Positions 17,542-25,390 of a stretch of DNA of 64,000 nucleotides are shown one piece after another. The first letter of the stretch is position 1. The number at the start of each line of letters is the position of its first letter. The position numbers and the translations under genes were made by a program. Origin of the DNA: Flavobacteriaceae bacterium UBA1682 (GTDB lineage: Bacteria > Bacteroidota > Bacteroidia > Flavobacteriales > Flavobacteriaceae). The notes under the pieces are model-generated. The model saw only the letters and a list, made by a program, of their open reading frames with translations. It was not told the DNA's origin and ran no database searches. The DNA lies in contig DCKE01000015.1 in NCBI GenBank assembly GCA_002320285.1, positions 8,199 to 72,198 of the forward strand, read 5' to 3'.

Positions 17542-18456
17542 TTAAACTTCAACTACTTTGCCCATTAATTTATTGCGCCAATCCTTCCAGCGATAAACTC
17601 TGGCAAAAAGCACCAACAACAACGGCAATATAATACCCACCTGAGTCAGCACCGTAACTAACGACAACGAATCTTTCGGTGAACTCAACTCCACAAATAG
17701 CGAATTGGTTTGAAATGCCGTCCAATTCGAAGTGACCAACAATGCTCCGATCAAATTATTTGCGGCATGAAACCCCAAAGCGAGTTCCAAACCGTCGTCC
17801 ATTAGGGTAATTATCCCCAAAAACAAGCCTGTCCCTATATAATAAATCAAGATATAATATCCTATTTGTCCCACTTCCGGATTGGATATGTGCATCATTC
17901 CAAATATAAAAGACGTGGTAATAAGGGCTACAAACCTGCTTCTGGTAGCCAAACCGATACCTTGCATCAGATATCCGCGCATAAACAATTCCTCAAAGCT
18001 TGTCTGTAAAGGAATCAAAACTAATGCCATTATTAAGAAAGGTAAAAATGCCGCCCAGTCAAAATTCCACTCAAAGTTTTCTGGTTCACGGTATAAACTG
18101 TAAAAGAAGATCACCAAGGTAACCGCAGACCATACTGTAAAGGCAAAACCAATTCTCTTCCAATCGACTTTTTTACGAGCCGTGATCAAGGTCAATACCG
18201 GCTGCTTTTGTACCATACGCACCCATAAAATCAACACAAAAAAGAAAGAGGAAATCGGCAATATAGTCTGTAGAAAATTGATATTTTTACCAAACAATTC
18301 AATATTGCGAGCGATCAAGGCACCGCTATCAATTTCATTAAATTGTAGGAACACCCAGTTAAAAACAAAAATCCCTACAAAAAAAACACTAAAAGGAAGG
18401 TATAACCATAGTTTTTTGGAAACAGGTGTTTTTAAGAGTTGCTCGATATAATTCAT
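17542..18456 (-). CDS. CPBP-family intramembrane metalloprotease
   Basis: 304 residues with about seven or eight hydrophobic segments. The CPBP/Abi motifs are present: SFEELFMRGYL (EExxxR, about residue 155), FIFGMMHISNP (conserved His) and GFHAANNLIGALL (second His with Asn). Such proteins are predicted glutamic or metal-dependent intramembrane proteases related to Rce1; some modify or degrade bacteriocins or membrane proteins. Physiological target unknown. It is divergent from the ArsC-like gene, with 65 nt between them. Confidence 0.87.
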   Translation of the reverse strand: MNYIEQLLKTPVSKKLWLYLPFSVFFVGIFVFNWVFLQFNEIDSGALIARNIELFGKNINFLQTILPISSFFFVLILWVRMVQKQPVLTLITARKKVDWKRIGFAFTVWSAVTLVIFFYSLYREPENFEWNFDWAAFLPFLIMALVLIPLQTSFEELFMRGYLMQGIGLATRSRFVALITTSFIFGMMHISNPEVGQIGYYILIYYIGTGLFLGIITLMDDGLELALGFHAANNLIGALLVTSNWTAFQTNSLFVELSSPKDSLSLVTVLTQVGIILPLLLVLFARVYRWKDWRNKLMGKVVEV

Positions 18457-18463
18457 TATCCGT

Positions 18464-18471
18464 TATTTTTG
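18464..18471 (+). promoter_or_regulatory. -7 box TATTTTTG for the ArsC-like gene
   Basis: Exact TAnnTTTG, 50 nt before the ATG at 18522, inside the divergent intergenic region. Confidence 0.6.
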
Positions 18472-18521
18472 TACTAAGTTACCTTTATTTAAAAATATAA
18501 TCTATAAATTGAACTAAAAAA

Positions 18522-18863
18522 ATGATTACAATCTATCACAATTCACAATGCAGTAAATCGAGAGAAGGGCTGGCTTATCTAGAAAATCGCGGTATGGAAT
18601 ACGATGTTATTAAATATTTAAGCACGCCACTTTCTGCTACCGAGATTCGAGCACTTTTGGCAAAACTCCATATACCCGCCATAGAATTGGTTCGAACTAA
18701 AGAAAGTATTTGGAAGGAAAAATTTGCATCAGCGAATTTAACGGAAGAAGAAATAATTGAGGCGCTGTCACTCTATCCTAAATTAATAGAACGTCCTATA
18801 GTTGTGAATGGCGATCGCGCCGTAATTGCACGTCCAACAGAAAAAATCGAGGAGATTCTCTAG
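18522..18863 (+). CDS. ArsC/Spx-family reductase-like protein
   Basis: 113 residues with a thioredoxin fold. The active-site Cys is in NSQCSKSREGL near residue 10, as in ArsC, followed by the P...R pattern late in the protein (LIERPIVVNGDRAVIARP), the arginines that bind oxyanions in arsenate reductases. It could reduce arsenate with glutathione or glutaredoxin, but the same fold serves other reductases and no arsenic genes adjoin it. It stands between the divergent CPBP gene and an outer-membrane protein gene. Confidence 0.85.
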   Translation: MITIYHNSQCSKSREGLAYLENRGMEYDVIKYLSTPLSATEIRALLAKLHIPAIELVRTKESIWKEKFASANLTEEEIIEALSLYPKLIERPIVVNGDRAVIARPTEKIEEIL

Positions 18864-18944
18864 TATTTAATATAATATTAACAATTCCTCATTAAACCTA
18901 CTGCCCGATTTATAGTCTAACTTGTAAACTAACTAATGACTATA

Positions 18945-21413
18945 ATGAAAAAATTCATGACTTTATGGTTTGTATTGTTTCTGTTTACCTCACTAACAGC
19001 AATCGCACAAACCAAACCTAAAGAATTCACTCTTTCGGGTAGTGTTATTGAGGCTGCGACAAATCAGCCCTTGGAATACGCAAGTGTATATGCGCAAAAT
19101 AAAGCCGACGCTACTATAGTTTCTGGAGGCATGACCGATGCAAAAGGTAAATTTGAATTTGAAGTACCTCAGGGTGATTATTATTTAAAAATCGATTTTT
19201 TAGGTTTTAAAACCATAGAGATTAATTCGATTTCCGTATCCAAAAACACCTCTATTGGAGAACAGAAAATCGTTGTGGATTCGCAAACTTTAGCAGAAGT
19301 AAATATCATTGCCGAACGATCAACAGTAGAAATAAAACTCGATAAAAAGGTCTATAACGTAGGTCAGGACATGATCGTCAAAGGCGGAACAGCTAGTGAT
19401 GTATTGGACAATGTACCTTCTGTCAGTGTTGATGTTGACGGAACAGTTAGTTTGAGAGGAAATGAAAACGTAAAAGTTTTAATTGACGGAAAACCAACCG
19501 GATTAGCCAGTAATATTGCAGAGGCCATGAAAATACTTTCTGCCGAATCCATCGAAAAAGTAGAAGTCATCACCAATCCTTCTGCAAGATACGAAGCCGA
19601 AGGTGGTGCAGGTATTATTAATATCGTATTGAGAAAAGGTAAAGCACAAGGAATCAACGGCAGTTTAACCGGTAGCTTGGGTGACCCCATGAACTACGGT
19701 TTAAATGGTAACGTCAATTTCAGAAGTGAAAACTACAATATGTATACCAATGCGGGATACAACCATTCCAAAAGCAAAGGTAGCATGATTAATAATTCCG
19801 AATATTTAGACCCACTGACCGGTCTACCCCGTCAATATATAGACGAATCCAAACCCAGCACCAGAGAACGCGAAGGTTATAATATCAATTTTGGCTTAGA
19901 ATGGTTTTTAACCAAATCCTTTACCTGGACCAATGCTGTTACTTTAAGCAAAAATCAAATCAACAGCCCAAACACTATATATTATAATTATTTCGATAAA
20001 GATCGCCTATTTGATTACGCTCGTACGCGTGATGAAGATAAAGACGGCACGAGAGAAAGCATTGAATACACCACAACTTTTGAGAAAAACTTCAACAAAG
20101 AAGGTCATAAACTTACTGTTAGCGGTACGGTATCAGCAGATAAAGACCTTGACAATTCGATGATAAAAGACCAAATTCAACTGCAAGATGTCTTTACTTT
20201 GGAACGCACATTAAACAACGAAAAGGTTGATAGAACATACCTTCAAGCAGATTATGTTTTACCACTAGGAGAAGATTCGAAATTCGAAGCGGGATACTTA
20301 GGTAATTTTTCAAAACTAGAAACGGTCTTTGCATTGGACAATTACAATAACTCCCAATGGATCAATAATATAAACCTGACCAATACTTTGGAATACAAAG
20401 AAAAAGTCAATGCATTATACGCGCAATTTGGCAGTAAAGTCAATCGATTTAGCTATATGTTAGGTCTTCGATTTGAAGACACCAATGTCGATGTCAACCA
20501 ATTGATTACTCAAGATTACAACAACAAAAAATACCATAATTTTTTCCCTAGTGCCTTCTTGAGTTATGAATTCTCGCCTTCGAGCAACCTTACTTTGAGT
20601 TACAGTAAAAGGGTCAATCGTCCAAGAGGATTCTTCTTAAATCCATTCTCCAACTATTCGAGTGACATCAATTTTTTTCAGGGAAATCCAGATTTAGATC
20701 CTGCCATGACCAATGCTTTTGACTTGGGGTATATGCAACGTTGGACCGGATTCACATTGAGTACTTCCGCCTATGTTAATGTAACAGACGATGCTTTTCA
20801 ATTTGTTAAGAGAATTAATGGAACTACAGCCGATGGAACACCGATTACCGTAAGTTCTCCGATCAATCTAGCTACGGAATACCGTTATGGTTTTGAATTT
20901 ACAGTTAATGCTACCCCTTTTAAATGGTGGAGACTAAACGGTAATTTTAATTTCTTTAGAAAAGAAACGCAAGGAGACTACACCTTTACCGATTTTGACG
21001 GAAAACAAGAAACTCAAAATTTTGACAACACTTCGTATTCTTGGTTTACCAGAATCACTTCGAGAGTGACTCTACCTTATAAAATTGATTGGCAAATGAA
21101 TGGAATGTATCGCGCTAGAGAGGAAACTGCTCAAGGCTTCATCAAAGCCAATTTGTCTGCAAACATGGCTCTGAGTAAGGATATCTTCAAAGACAACGGT
21201 ACTCTCTCCCTGAATGTCAGTGATATTTTCAACTCGAGAAAAAGAGAAACAGAAATTCATTTACCACAGTCCAACTCCTTTAGCGAAATGCAATGGAGAG
21301 GCCGTCAAATAAACCTATCGTTTACCTATCGTTTTAACCAAAAGAAAAGCGAAAAGCAAAAATTTGCTCCGAAAAGCGGTGATTCAGATGGTGGAGAGAT
21401 GATTGGAGCGTAA
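18945..21413 (+). CDS. Outer-membrane beta-barrel protein with carboxypeptidase-like and plug domains
   Basis: 822 residues: signal peptide (SLTAIA-QT), carboxypeptidase-regulatory-like domain (residues about 28-115, FTLSGSVIEAATNQPLEYASVY), plug (VYNVGQDMIVKGGTASDVLDNVPSVSV ... VKVLIDGKPTG ... ARYEAEGGAGIINIVLRKG), and a barrel of the OMP_b-brl type (SYSKRVNRPRGFFLNPF) ending in TYRFNQ plus a charged tail. It belongs to the TonB-receptor-like outer-membrane proteins lacking an obvious substrate clue. The start is the second ATG (MKKF), three codons after another ATG. The gene is followed at once by a tandem 14-bp repeat array. Confidence 0.88.
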   Translation: MKKFMTLWFVLFLFTSLTAIAQTKPKEFTLSGSVIEAATNQPLEYASVYAQNKADATIVSGGMTDAKGKFEFEVPQGDYYLKIDFLGFKTIEINSISVSKNTSIGEQKIVVDSQTLAEVNIIAERSTVEIKLDKKVYNVGQDMIVKGGTASDVLDNVPSVSVDVDGTVSLRGNENVKVLIDGKPTGLASNIAEAMKILSAESIEKVEVITNPSARYEAEGGAGIINIVLRKGKAQGINGSLTGSLGDPMNYGLNGNVNFRSENYNMYTNAGYNHSKSKGSMINNSEYLDPLTGLPRQYIDESKPSTREREGYNINFGLEWFLTKSFTWTNAVTLSKNQINSPNTIYYNYFDKDRLFDYARTRDEDKDGTRESIEYTTTFEKNFNKEGHKLTVSGTVSADKDLDNSMIKDQIQLQDVFTLERTLNNEKVDRTYLQADYVLPLGEDSKFEAGYLGNFSKLETVFALDNYNNSQWINNINLTNTLEYKEKVNALYAQFGSKVNRFSYMLGLRFEDTNVDVNQLITQDYNNKKYHNFFPSAFLSYEFSPSSNLTLSYSKRVNRPRGFFLNPFSNYSSDINFFQGNPDLDPAMTNAFDLGYMQRWTGFTLSTSAYVNVTDDAFQFVKRINGTTADGTPITVSSPINLATEYRYGFEFTVNATPFKWWRLNGNFNFFRKETQGDYTFTDFDGKQETQNFDNTSYSWFTRITSRVTLPYKIDWQMNGMYRAREETAQGFIKANLSANMALSKDIFKDNGTLSLNVSDIFNSRKRETEIHLPQSNSFSEMQWRGRQINLSFTYRFNQKKSEKQKFAPKSGDSDGGEMIGA

Positions 21414-21416
21414 ATT

Positions 21417-21514
21417 AGTGATCAGTAACTAGTGATCAGTAACTAGTAATCAGTAACTAGTAATCAGTAACTAGTAATCAGTAACTAGTAATCAGTAACT
21501 AGTGAATAGTAATT
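21417..21514 (+). repeat. 14-bp tandem repeat array, about seven units
   Basis: Units agtgatcagtaact (two copies), agtaatcagtaact (four copies), then a degraded agtgaatagtaatt. The array begins 3 nt behind the TAA of the outer-membrane protein gene. The same unit occurs twice at the end of rimO (6895-6922). Confidence 0.95.
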
Positions 21515-21571
21515 GGAAATCGAAGTGATGTTAGTAAGCAATCAGTTCGATTTCCGAATTATGACCAAAAT

Positions 21572-21603
21572 AAAAAGGGAACCCATTGGGTTCCCTTTTT
21601 TTA
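21572..21603. terminator. Bidirectional terminator
   Basis: AAAAGGGAACCC pairs with GGGTTCCCTTTT around an ATT loop, with a T run on each strand. It lies between convergent genes. Confidence 0.9.
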
Positions 21604-21617
21604 ATCAAGCAATCAAA

Positions 21618-21794
21618 TTATTTAATTTGTTCTTGCGCTTCTCTTTTTTTAGCTTTCTTCTCTTTAATTAGTTCGATAACTGCTCCGCCAGCCCAATACT
21701 GTACGAAACCCACTAAAAAAATCATTAACCAGAACCCTAATGTAAGGACGCCCATGGCAACTATGAAACCTAAATACTGTTGAAATTCAAACAT
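21618..21794 (-). CDS. Small single-pass membrane protein, 58 residues
   Basis: A short gene encoding one hydrophobic segment (YLGFIVAMGVLTLGFWLMIF then LVGFVQYW) followed by a charged, Lys/Glu-rich helix (ELIKEKKAKKREAQEQ). The start is ATG, 27 nt after an exact -7 box on the minus strand (TATCTTTG, 21821-21828), and it ends just before a bidirectional terminator. Promoter, start, stop and terminator together argue for a real gene. I do not recognise a family; no function can be given. Confidence 0.75.
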   Translation of the reverse strand: MFEFQQYLGFIVAMGVLTLGFWLMIFLVGFVQYWAGGAVIELIKEKKAKKREAQEQIK

Positions 21795-21820
21795 GTTTTC
21801 CGGAATTTTGAATACAATGT

Positions 21821-21828
21821 CAAAGATA
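21821..21828 (-). promoter_or_regulatory. -7 box TATCTTTG of the 58-residue membrane protein gene
   Basis: Matches TAnnTTTG on the minus strand, 27 nt before the ATG. Confidence 0.6.
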
Positions 21829-21951
21829 TAATGAAAATATGGGAATACCTAAATATCTAAAAAGAAATTAATTGACTTTTAAGTTTGGTTCTAATTTGGT
21901 ATCTTTATATAGAATTATTCTAAAAAACAATTTTCTAAAAACGATATAATT

Positions 21952-23340
21952 ATGACCTTTCGAATAGAAAAAGACACCATGGGTGAAGTCAAGGTTCCTG
22001 CAGATAAATATTGGGGAGCTCAAACGGAACGTTCCAGAAATAATTTTAAGATAGGTCCCGCTGCTTCGATGCCTCATGAGATCATAGAGGGATTTGCCTA
22101 TTTAAAGAAAGCTGCCGCTTATGCCAATTTTGAACTCGGTGTATTGTCTCAAGAAAAGAGAGACGCCATTGCCGCAGTATGCGATGAAATATTAGCAGGA
22201 GAACTAAACGATCAGTTTCCCTTAGTGATTTGGCAAACCGGATCGGGAACCCAAAGCAATATGAACGTCAATGAGGTTGTAGCCAATCGCGCTCAAGTAT
22301 TAGCCGGTTTTCAAATCGGTGAAGGCGAACCCGTACTTAAAGCCAATGACGACGTCAATAAATCACAATCGTCAAACGATACATTTCCAACGGGTATGCA
22401 TATCGCTGCCTACCGTTTGATCATCGAAACGACCATACCCGGAGTGGAGCAGTTACGCGACACCCTTAAAGTGAAGTCCATCGCATTTAAAGATGTGGTT
22501 AAAATCGGTAGAACCCATTTAATGGATGCTACTCCCCTGACATTAGGACAAGAATTCTCCGGTTATGTAGCCCAACTCAATCACGGGTTAAAAGCACTAA
22601 ACAACACCTTAGCACATTTATCGGAACTCGCCTTAGGCGGAACAGCAGTTGGTACAGGAATCAATACACCAAAAGGTTACGACGTAGTAGTTGCTAAATA
22701 CATCGCAGAATTTACCGGCCTGCCCTTTATCACTGCCGAAAATAAATTTGAAGCTTTGGCCGCTCATGATGCGTTTATTGAAACACATGGAGCACTAAAA
22801 CAATTGGCCGTTTCGCTAAACAAAATAGCCAACGATATCCGAATGATGGCTTCAGGACCACGCTCGGGAATCGGTGAATTGTTTATTCCCGCTAATGAAC
22901 CCGGTTCGTCTATTATGCCCGGAAAAGTCAATCCAACTCAATGTGAAGCCCTAACCATGGTTGCGGCGCAAGTAATGGGCAACGACGTCGCCATAACCAT
23001 AGGCGGCACCCAAGGTCATTATGAATTGAATGTTTTTAAACCGATGATGGCAGCAAATCTCCTGCAATCAGCCCGTTTGATTGGAGAAGCTTGCGTTTCC
23101 TTTGACGAACACTGTGCCCAAGGTATAGAACCCAACAAACCGAGAATACAAGAATTAGTAGCCAATTCTTTAATGTTGGTCACTGCCTTAAATACCAAAA
23201 TAGGCTATTACAAAGCCGCCGAAATTGCCAATACAGCCCATCAAAACGGAACTACTCTAAAAGAAGAAGCCGTCCGACTGGGATATGTCAGCCCAGAAGA
23301 TTTTGATGCCTGGGTCAGACCGGAAGATATGATTGGGTAA
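21952..23340 (+). CDS. fumC: Fumarate hydratase, class II
   Basis: Interconverts fumarate and malate in the TCA cycle; cytosolic homotetramer, cofactor-free. The 462 residues show [28 protein letters not shown] (substrate site), [20 protein letters not shown] with the catalytic His, and the signature loop [15 protein letters not shown] near residue 316. Length is normal. It is followed by an array of 8-bp repeats and a long palindromic terminator shared with the convergent OsmC gene. Confidence 0.97.
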   Translation: MTFRIEKDTMGEVKVPADKYWGAQTERSRNNFKIGPAASMPHEIIEGFAYLKKAAAYANFELGVLSQEKRDAIAAVCDEILAGELNDQFPLVIWQTGSGTQSNMNVNEVVANRAQVLAGFQIGEGEPVLKANDDVNKSQSSNDTFPTGMHIAAYRLIIETTIPGVEQLRDTLKVKSIAFKDVVKIGRTHLMDATPLTLGQEFSGYVAQLNHGLKALNNTLAHLSELALGGTAVGTGINTPKGYDVVVAKYIAEFTGLPFITAENKFEALAAHDAFIETHGALKQLAVSLNKIANDIRMMASGPRSGIGELFIPANEPGSSIMPGKVNPTQCEALTMVAAQVMGNDVAITIGGTQGHYELNVFKPMMAANLLQSARLIGEACVSFDEHCAQGIEPNKPRIQELVANSLMLVTALNTKIGYYKAAEIANTAHQNGTTLKEEAVRLGYVSPEDFDAWVRPEDMIG

Positions 23341-23342
23341 AA

Positions 23343-23414
23343 GCGGATACGCAGATACGCCCATAAGCGTATGAGCGTATAGACATATGGGCATATAGGC
23401 GTATAAGCAAATAC
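23343..23414 (+). repeat. Degenerate 8-bp tandem repeat, nine units, behind fumC
   Basis: Nine successive octamers, all but one beginning GC, with consensus near gcgtatag: gcggatac, gcagatac, gcccataa, gcgtatga, gcgtatag, acatatgg, gcatatag, gcgtataa, gcaaatac. It starts 2 nt behind the stop. A related array lies behind the aconitase gene (39608-39649). Confidence 0.85.
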
Positions 23415-23447
23415 AAAAGGCTGTCTAAAAAGACAGCCTTTTGTATT
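23410..23447. terminator. Bidirectional terminator between fumC and osmC-like gene
   Basis: A perfect 17-bp inverted repeat (23410-23426 with 23431-23447) around a four-A loop, with the core AGGCTGTCT/AGACAGCCT. It serves two convergent genes. Confidence 0.93.
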
Positions 23448-23839
23448 TAAATCAAACTCGTTTCAATCGCACTCGATTGCTCCAAGATTTTATGCACGGG
23501 ACATTTATCCGCAATGGCTAAGATGCGACTGCGATGAGCCTCCTCGACTTCGCTCTCCAATTCAATGGTCCTTCTAAAAATTTGCTTTTGTGAAGCCTCA
23601 TCTTTGTCCGTAGTCACGCGAACGCGTATATCCCCCACTTCCCAGCCTTTGCGATCGACATACATTCGAATCGTTATACTCGTACACGAAGCCAAAGCTC
23701 CCGCTAACAAGTCTTTTGGACTCATGCCCAAATTTTGCCCTGCCATTTCTATAGGTTCGTCCACAATAATCGCATGCTGATCTTTAGTCACAACAGTCTT
23801 ATATTTTTGTTTGGAAGTGATCGCTTGTATTTCACTCAT
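23447..23839 (-). CDS. OsmC/Ohr-family protein
   Basis: 130 residues from the ATG at 23839; an open frame upstream is rejected because the family begins here. Features of OsmC-like peroxiredoxins: GMSPKDLLAGALASCTSITIRMY (first conserved Cys) and the second Cys in ADKCPVHKILEQ. Such proteins reduce organic hydroperoxides in the cytoplasm using the two cysteines. It is convergent with fumC. Confidence 0.9.
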   Translation of the reverse strand: MSEIQAITSKQKYKTVVTKDQHAIIVDEPIEMAGQNLGMSPKDLLAGALASCTSITIRMYVDRKGWEVGDIRVRVTTDKDEASQKQIFRRTIELESEVEEAHRSRILAIADKCPVHKILEQSSAIETSLI

Positions 23840-24017
23840 TTTAAATGCCTTTAGTATACTGTTTAATAATTTATTGAAAATCGCCGCGCTGATTCGTTTT
23901 AAAGCTACGGTACTCTCTTTTATAAAAATACCGAATTTATTGATCAAAAGCAAAAATCAATGCCAACACTAGAAATATTTTCCGGATTCCATTATTAAAA
24001 TAATTCTTATTTGTTAT

Positions 24018-24056
24018 TTAAGCATTTGCTTAATTAAGCCTTTTTATTTACATTTA
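24018..24056 (+). promoter_or_regulatory. Promoter with overlapping palindromic operator for the ArsR/MerTP operon
   Basis: TTG (24026-24028) and TACATTTA (24049-24056) are spaced by 20 nt and form a -33/-7 promoter. Over and around the -33 lies TTAAGC-ATTT-GCTTAA-TTAAGC (24018-24039), two overlapping perfect palindromes with the same half-site. The placement suits repression by the ArsR-type regulator encoded next; binding is inferred. Confidence 0.65.
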
Positions 24057-24074
24057 CCTCAAATTAAGTTTATT

Positions 24075-24452
24075 ATGCCCAATTCTTCCAGCTGTATCCG
24101 AGAAAAAGCTAACCTCGTAGTCCTACAAAAATGCCAAACCGATTTAATAATAAAGGAACAAACCTTCGCCCAGTTATCCAAATTATTAGCTTTAGCAGCT
24201 AATGAAGCACGGCTAAAAATACTTTACCTCCTATACAACGAAAAGGAATTGTGCCCGTGTGATTTGAGTGACCTATTACAAATGACTAAACCTGCGGTTT
24301 CTCAGCATCTCAAAAAATTACGGGAGGGCAAACTAATTACTTCCAGACGGGAACAACAAACTATCTACTACTCGATTGACGCAATTCAGTTCGCATCCTT
24401 ATCACCTTTTTTTAATCTTATCAACCAACCTCCTGTTAGTGACCATGAATAA
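24075..24452 (+). CDS. ArsR/SmtB-family metal-responsive repressor
   Basis: 125 residues: a winged helix with LAALANEARLKILYLLYNE-type start, the ELCPCDLSDLLQ metal-binding site in helix alpha-3 (compare ELCVCDL in ArsR), the recognition helix KPAVSQHLKKLREGKLI and the wing RREQQTIYYSID. Extra cysteines near the N-terminus (CIREKANLVVLQKC) may join the metal site. It is the first gene of a three-gene operon whose other products bind or move soft metals, and overlaps the next gene by 8 nt. It is likely autoregulated through 24018-24039. Confidence 0.9.
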   Translation: MPNSSSCIREKANLVVLQKCQTDLIIKEQTFAQLSKLLALAANEARLKILYLLYNEKELCPCDLSDLLQMTKPAVSQHLKKLREGKLITSRREQQTIYYSIDAIQFASLSPFFNLINQPPVSDHE

Positions 24453-25038
24453 AACAAACAACAAATTACTGGGAACCAGTATACTCCTCGCGCTAAGTTC
24501 GTCGCTTTGCTGTATTTTACCGCTTCTAGCTTTATTTGGTTCAGCCAGCAGTACAATTGCCTTATTCACCTGGATAGCACCTCTACGCCCTTATTTACTG
24601 GCTGCTACTGCATTGCTTTTAATACTGGCCTTTTATCGCGCCTATAAACACAACTCCGTTACTTCCAGTTGCAATACCGATTGCAAAGCAAAACGATCTT
24701 TTTTACAAAGCAAAACGTTTCTTTGGATCATCACTGTATTGACAATTGTATTGACTGCTCTTCCCTATTATGCGCCTCATCTACAGAAAAAAAACACAAC
24801 AGTATACCTAAGTGATCATGCTCAAACCACCTTAGCGGTATTTCAAATTGAAGGAATGACTTGTTCGGCCTGTGAGCAACATGTCAACGGTTCTTTACAA
24901 ACTCAACACGGCATAAAAAACGTATCTACGTCATATCAAAATGGCGAAGCGACCGTTCACTTTGATTCGACGCAAATTTCTACTCAAGAGATACAATCCA
25001 TAATTGAACGAGAAACAGGATATAAAATTATAAAGTAA
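24445..25038 (+). CDS. merTP: MerTP-type transporter: MerT-like membrane domain fused to a MerP-like HMA domain
   Basis: 197 residues. The N-terminal half has three membrane segments with a Cys pair in the first (LALSSSLCCILPLLALFG), as in MerT, and a second Cys pair in the loop (SCNTDCK). The C-terminal domain of about 70 residues is an HMA fold with IEGMTCSACEQHV (GMTCxxC) and GEATVHFD. MerT/MerP move Hg(II) across the inner membrane to the reductase MerA. The start (MNKTNN) overlaps the ArsR stop, showing translational coupling. No merA is in the window, so the metal handled and the purpose of uptake remain uncertain. Confidence 0.85.
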   Translation: MNKTNNKLLGTSILLALSSSLCCILPLLALFGSASSTIALFTWIAPLRPYLLAATALLLILAFYRAYKHNSVTSSCNTDCKAKRSFLQSKTFLWIITVLTIVLTALPYYAPHLQKKNTTVYLSDHAQTTLAVFQIEGMTCSACEQHVNGSLQTQHGIKNVSTSYQNGEATVHFDSTQISTQEIQSIIERETGYKIIK

Positions 25039-25042
25039 AACG

Positions 25043-25258
25043 ATGATCCATAAAAAAACAATAGACGTATCAACACTAAGCTGTCCCCAGTGTCAGCACC
25101 AAAAATTAATTGAAATGCCAACGAATTCTTGTCAATATTTCTATTGCTGTGAACATTGCCAAGAGTTACTAAAACCGTTAGCAGGCGATTGTTGTGTGTT
25201 TTGTAGTTACGGCAGCGTCCCTTGTCCTTCCGTTCAACAAAGGAACCGCTGTTGCTGA
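25043..25258 (+). CDS. GDCCVxC-domain small cysteine-rich protein
   Basis: 71 residues with 13 cysteines: LSCPQCQ, YCCEHCQE, then GDCCVFCSYGSVPCP, the motif that names the GDCCVxC family (in some genomes a selenoprotein). It ends NRCC. It has the look of a metal-binding or thiol-redox protein, and in Bacteroidota this family is often found beside MerTP and ArsR genes (from memory). It lies 4 nt after merTP, so it is in the same operon. Exact role unknown. Confidence 0.85.
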   Translation: MIHKKTIDVSTLSCPQCQHQKLIEMPTNSCQYFYCCEHCQELLKPLAGDCCVFCSYGSVPCPSVQQRNRCC

Positions 25259-25292
25259 TAATTTTTTTACGACAACCCTTAATTACTGTAAC

Positions 25293-25330
25293 AGAAAAAG
25301 ACATCCGAAACTAACGTTAGGGATGTCTTA
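25293..25330 (-). terminator. Terminator of trpB
   Basis: AGACATCC (25299-25306) pairs with GGATGTCT (25321-25328) around a loop holding the palindrome CTAACGTTAG. On the minus strand it is followed by CTTTTTC, as expected for trpB ending at 25391. Confidence 0.75.
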
Positions 25331-25390
25331 TTGTAAATCGTTTGACTTGGTATCAAGAAAGCAACAACCATTTAAACTCGATGCTAATCT

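Noticed and set aside
21417..21514. Attachment site or insertion-sequence scar
   Set aside because: No integrase, transposase, target duplication or tRNA is nearby; it is a simple tandem repeat.
24445..25038. Complete mercury-resistance operon
   Set aside because: No reductase (merA) or lyase is present in the window, so only transport and sensor parts can be claimed.
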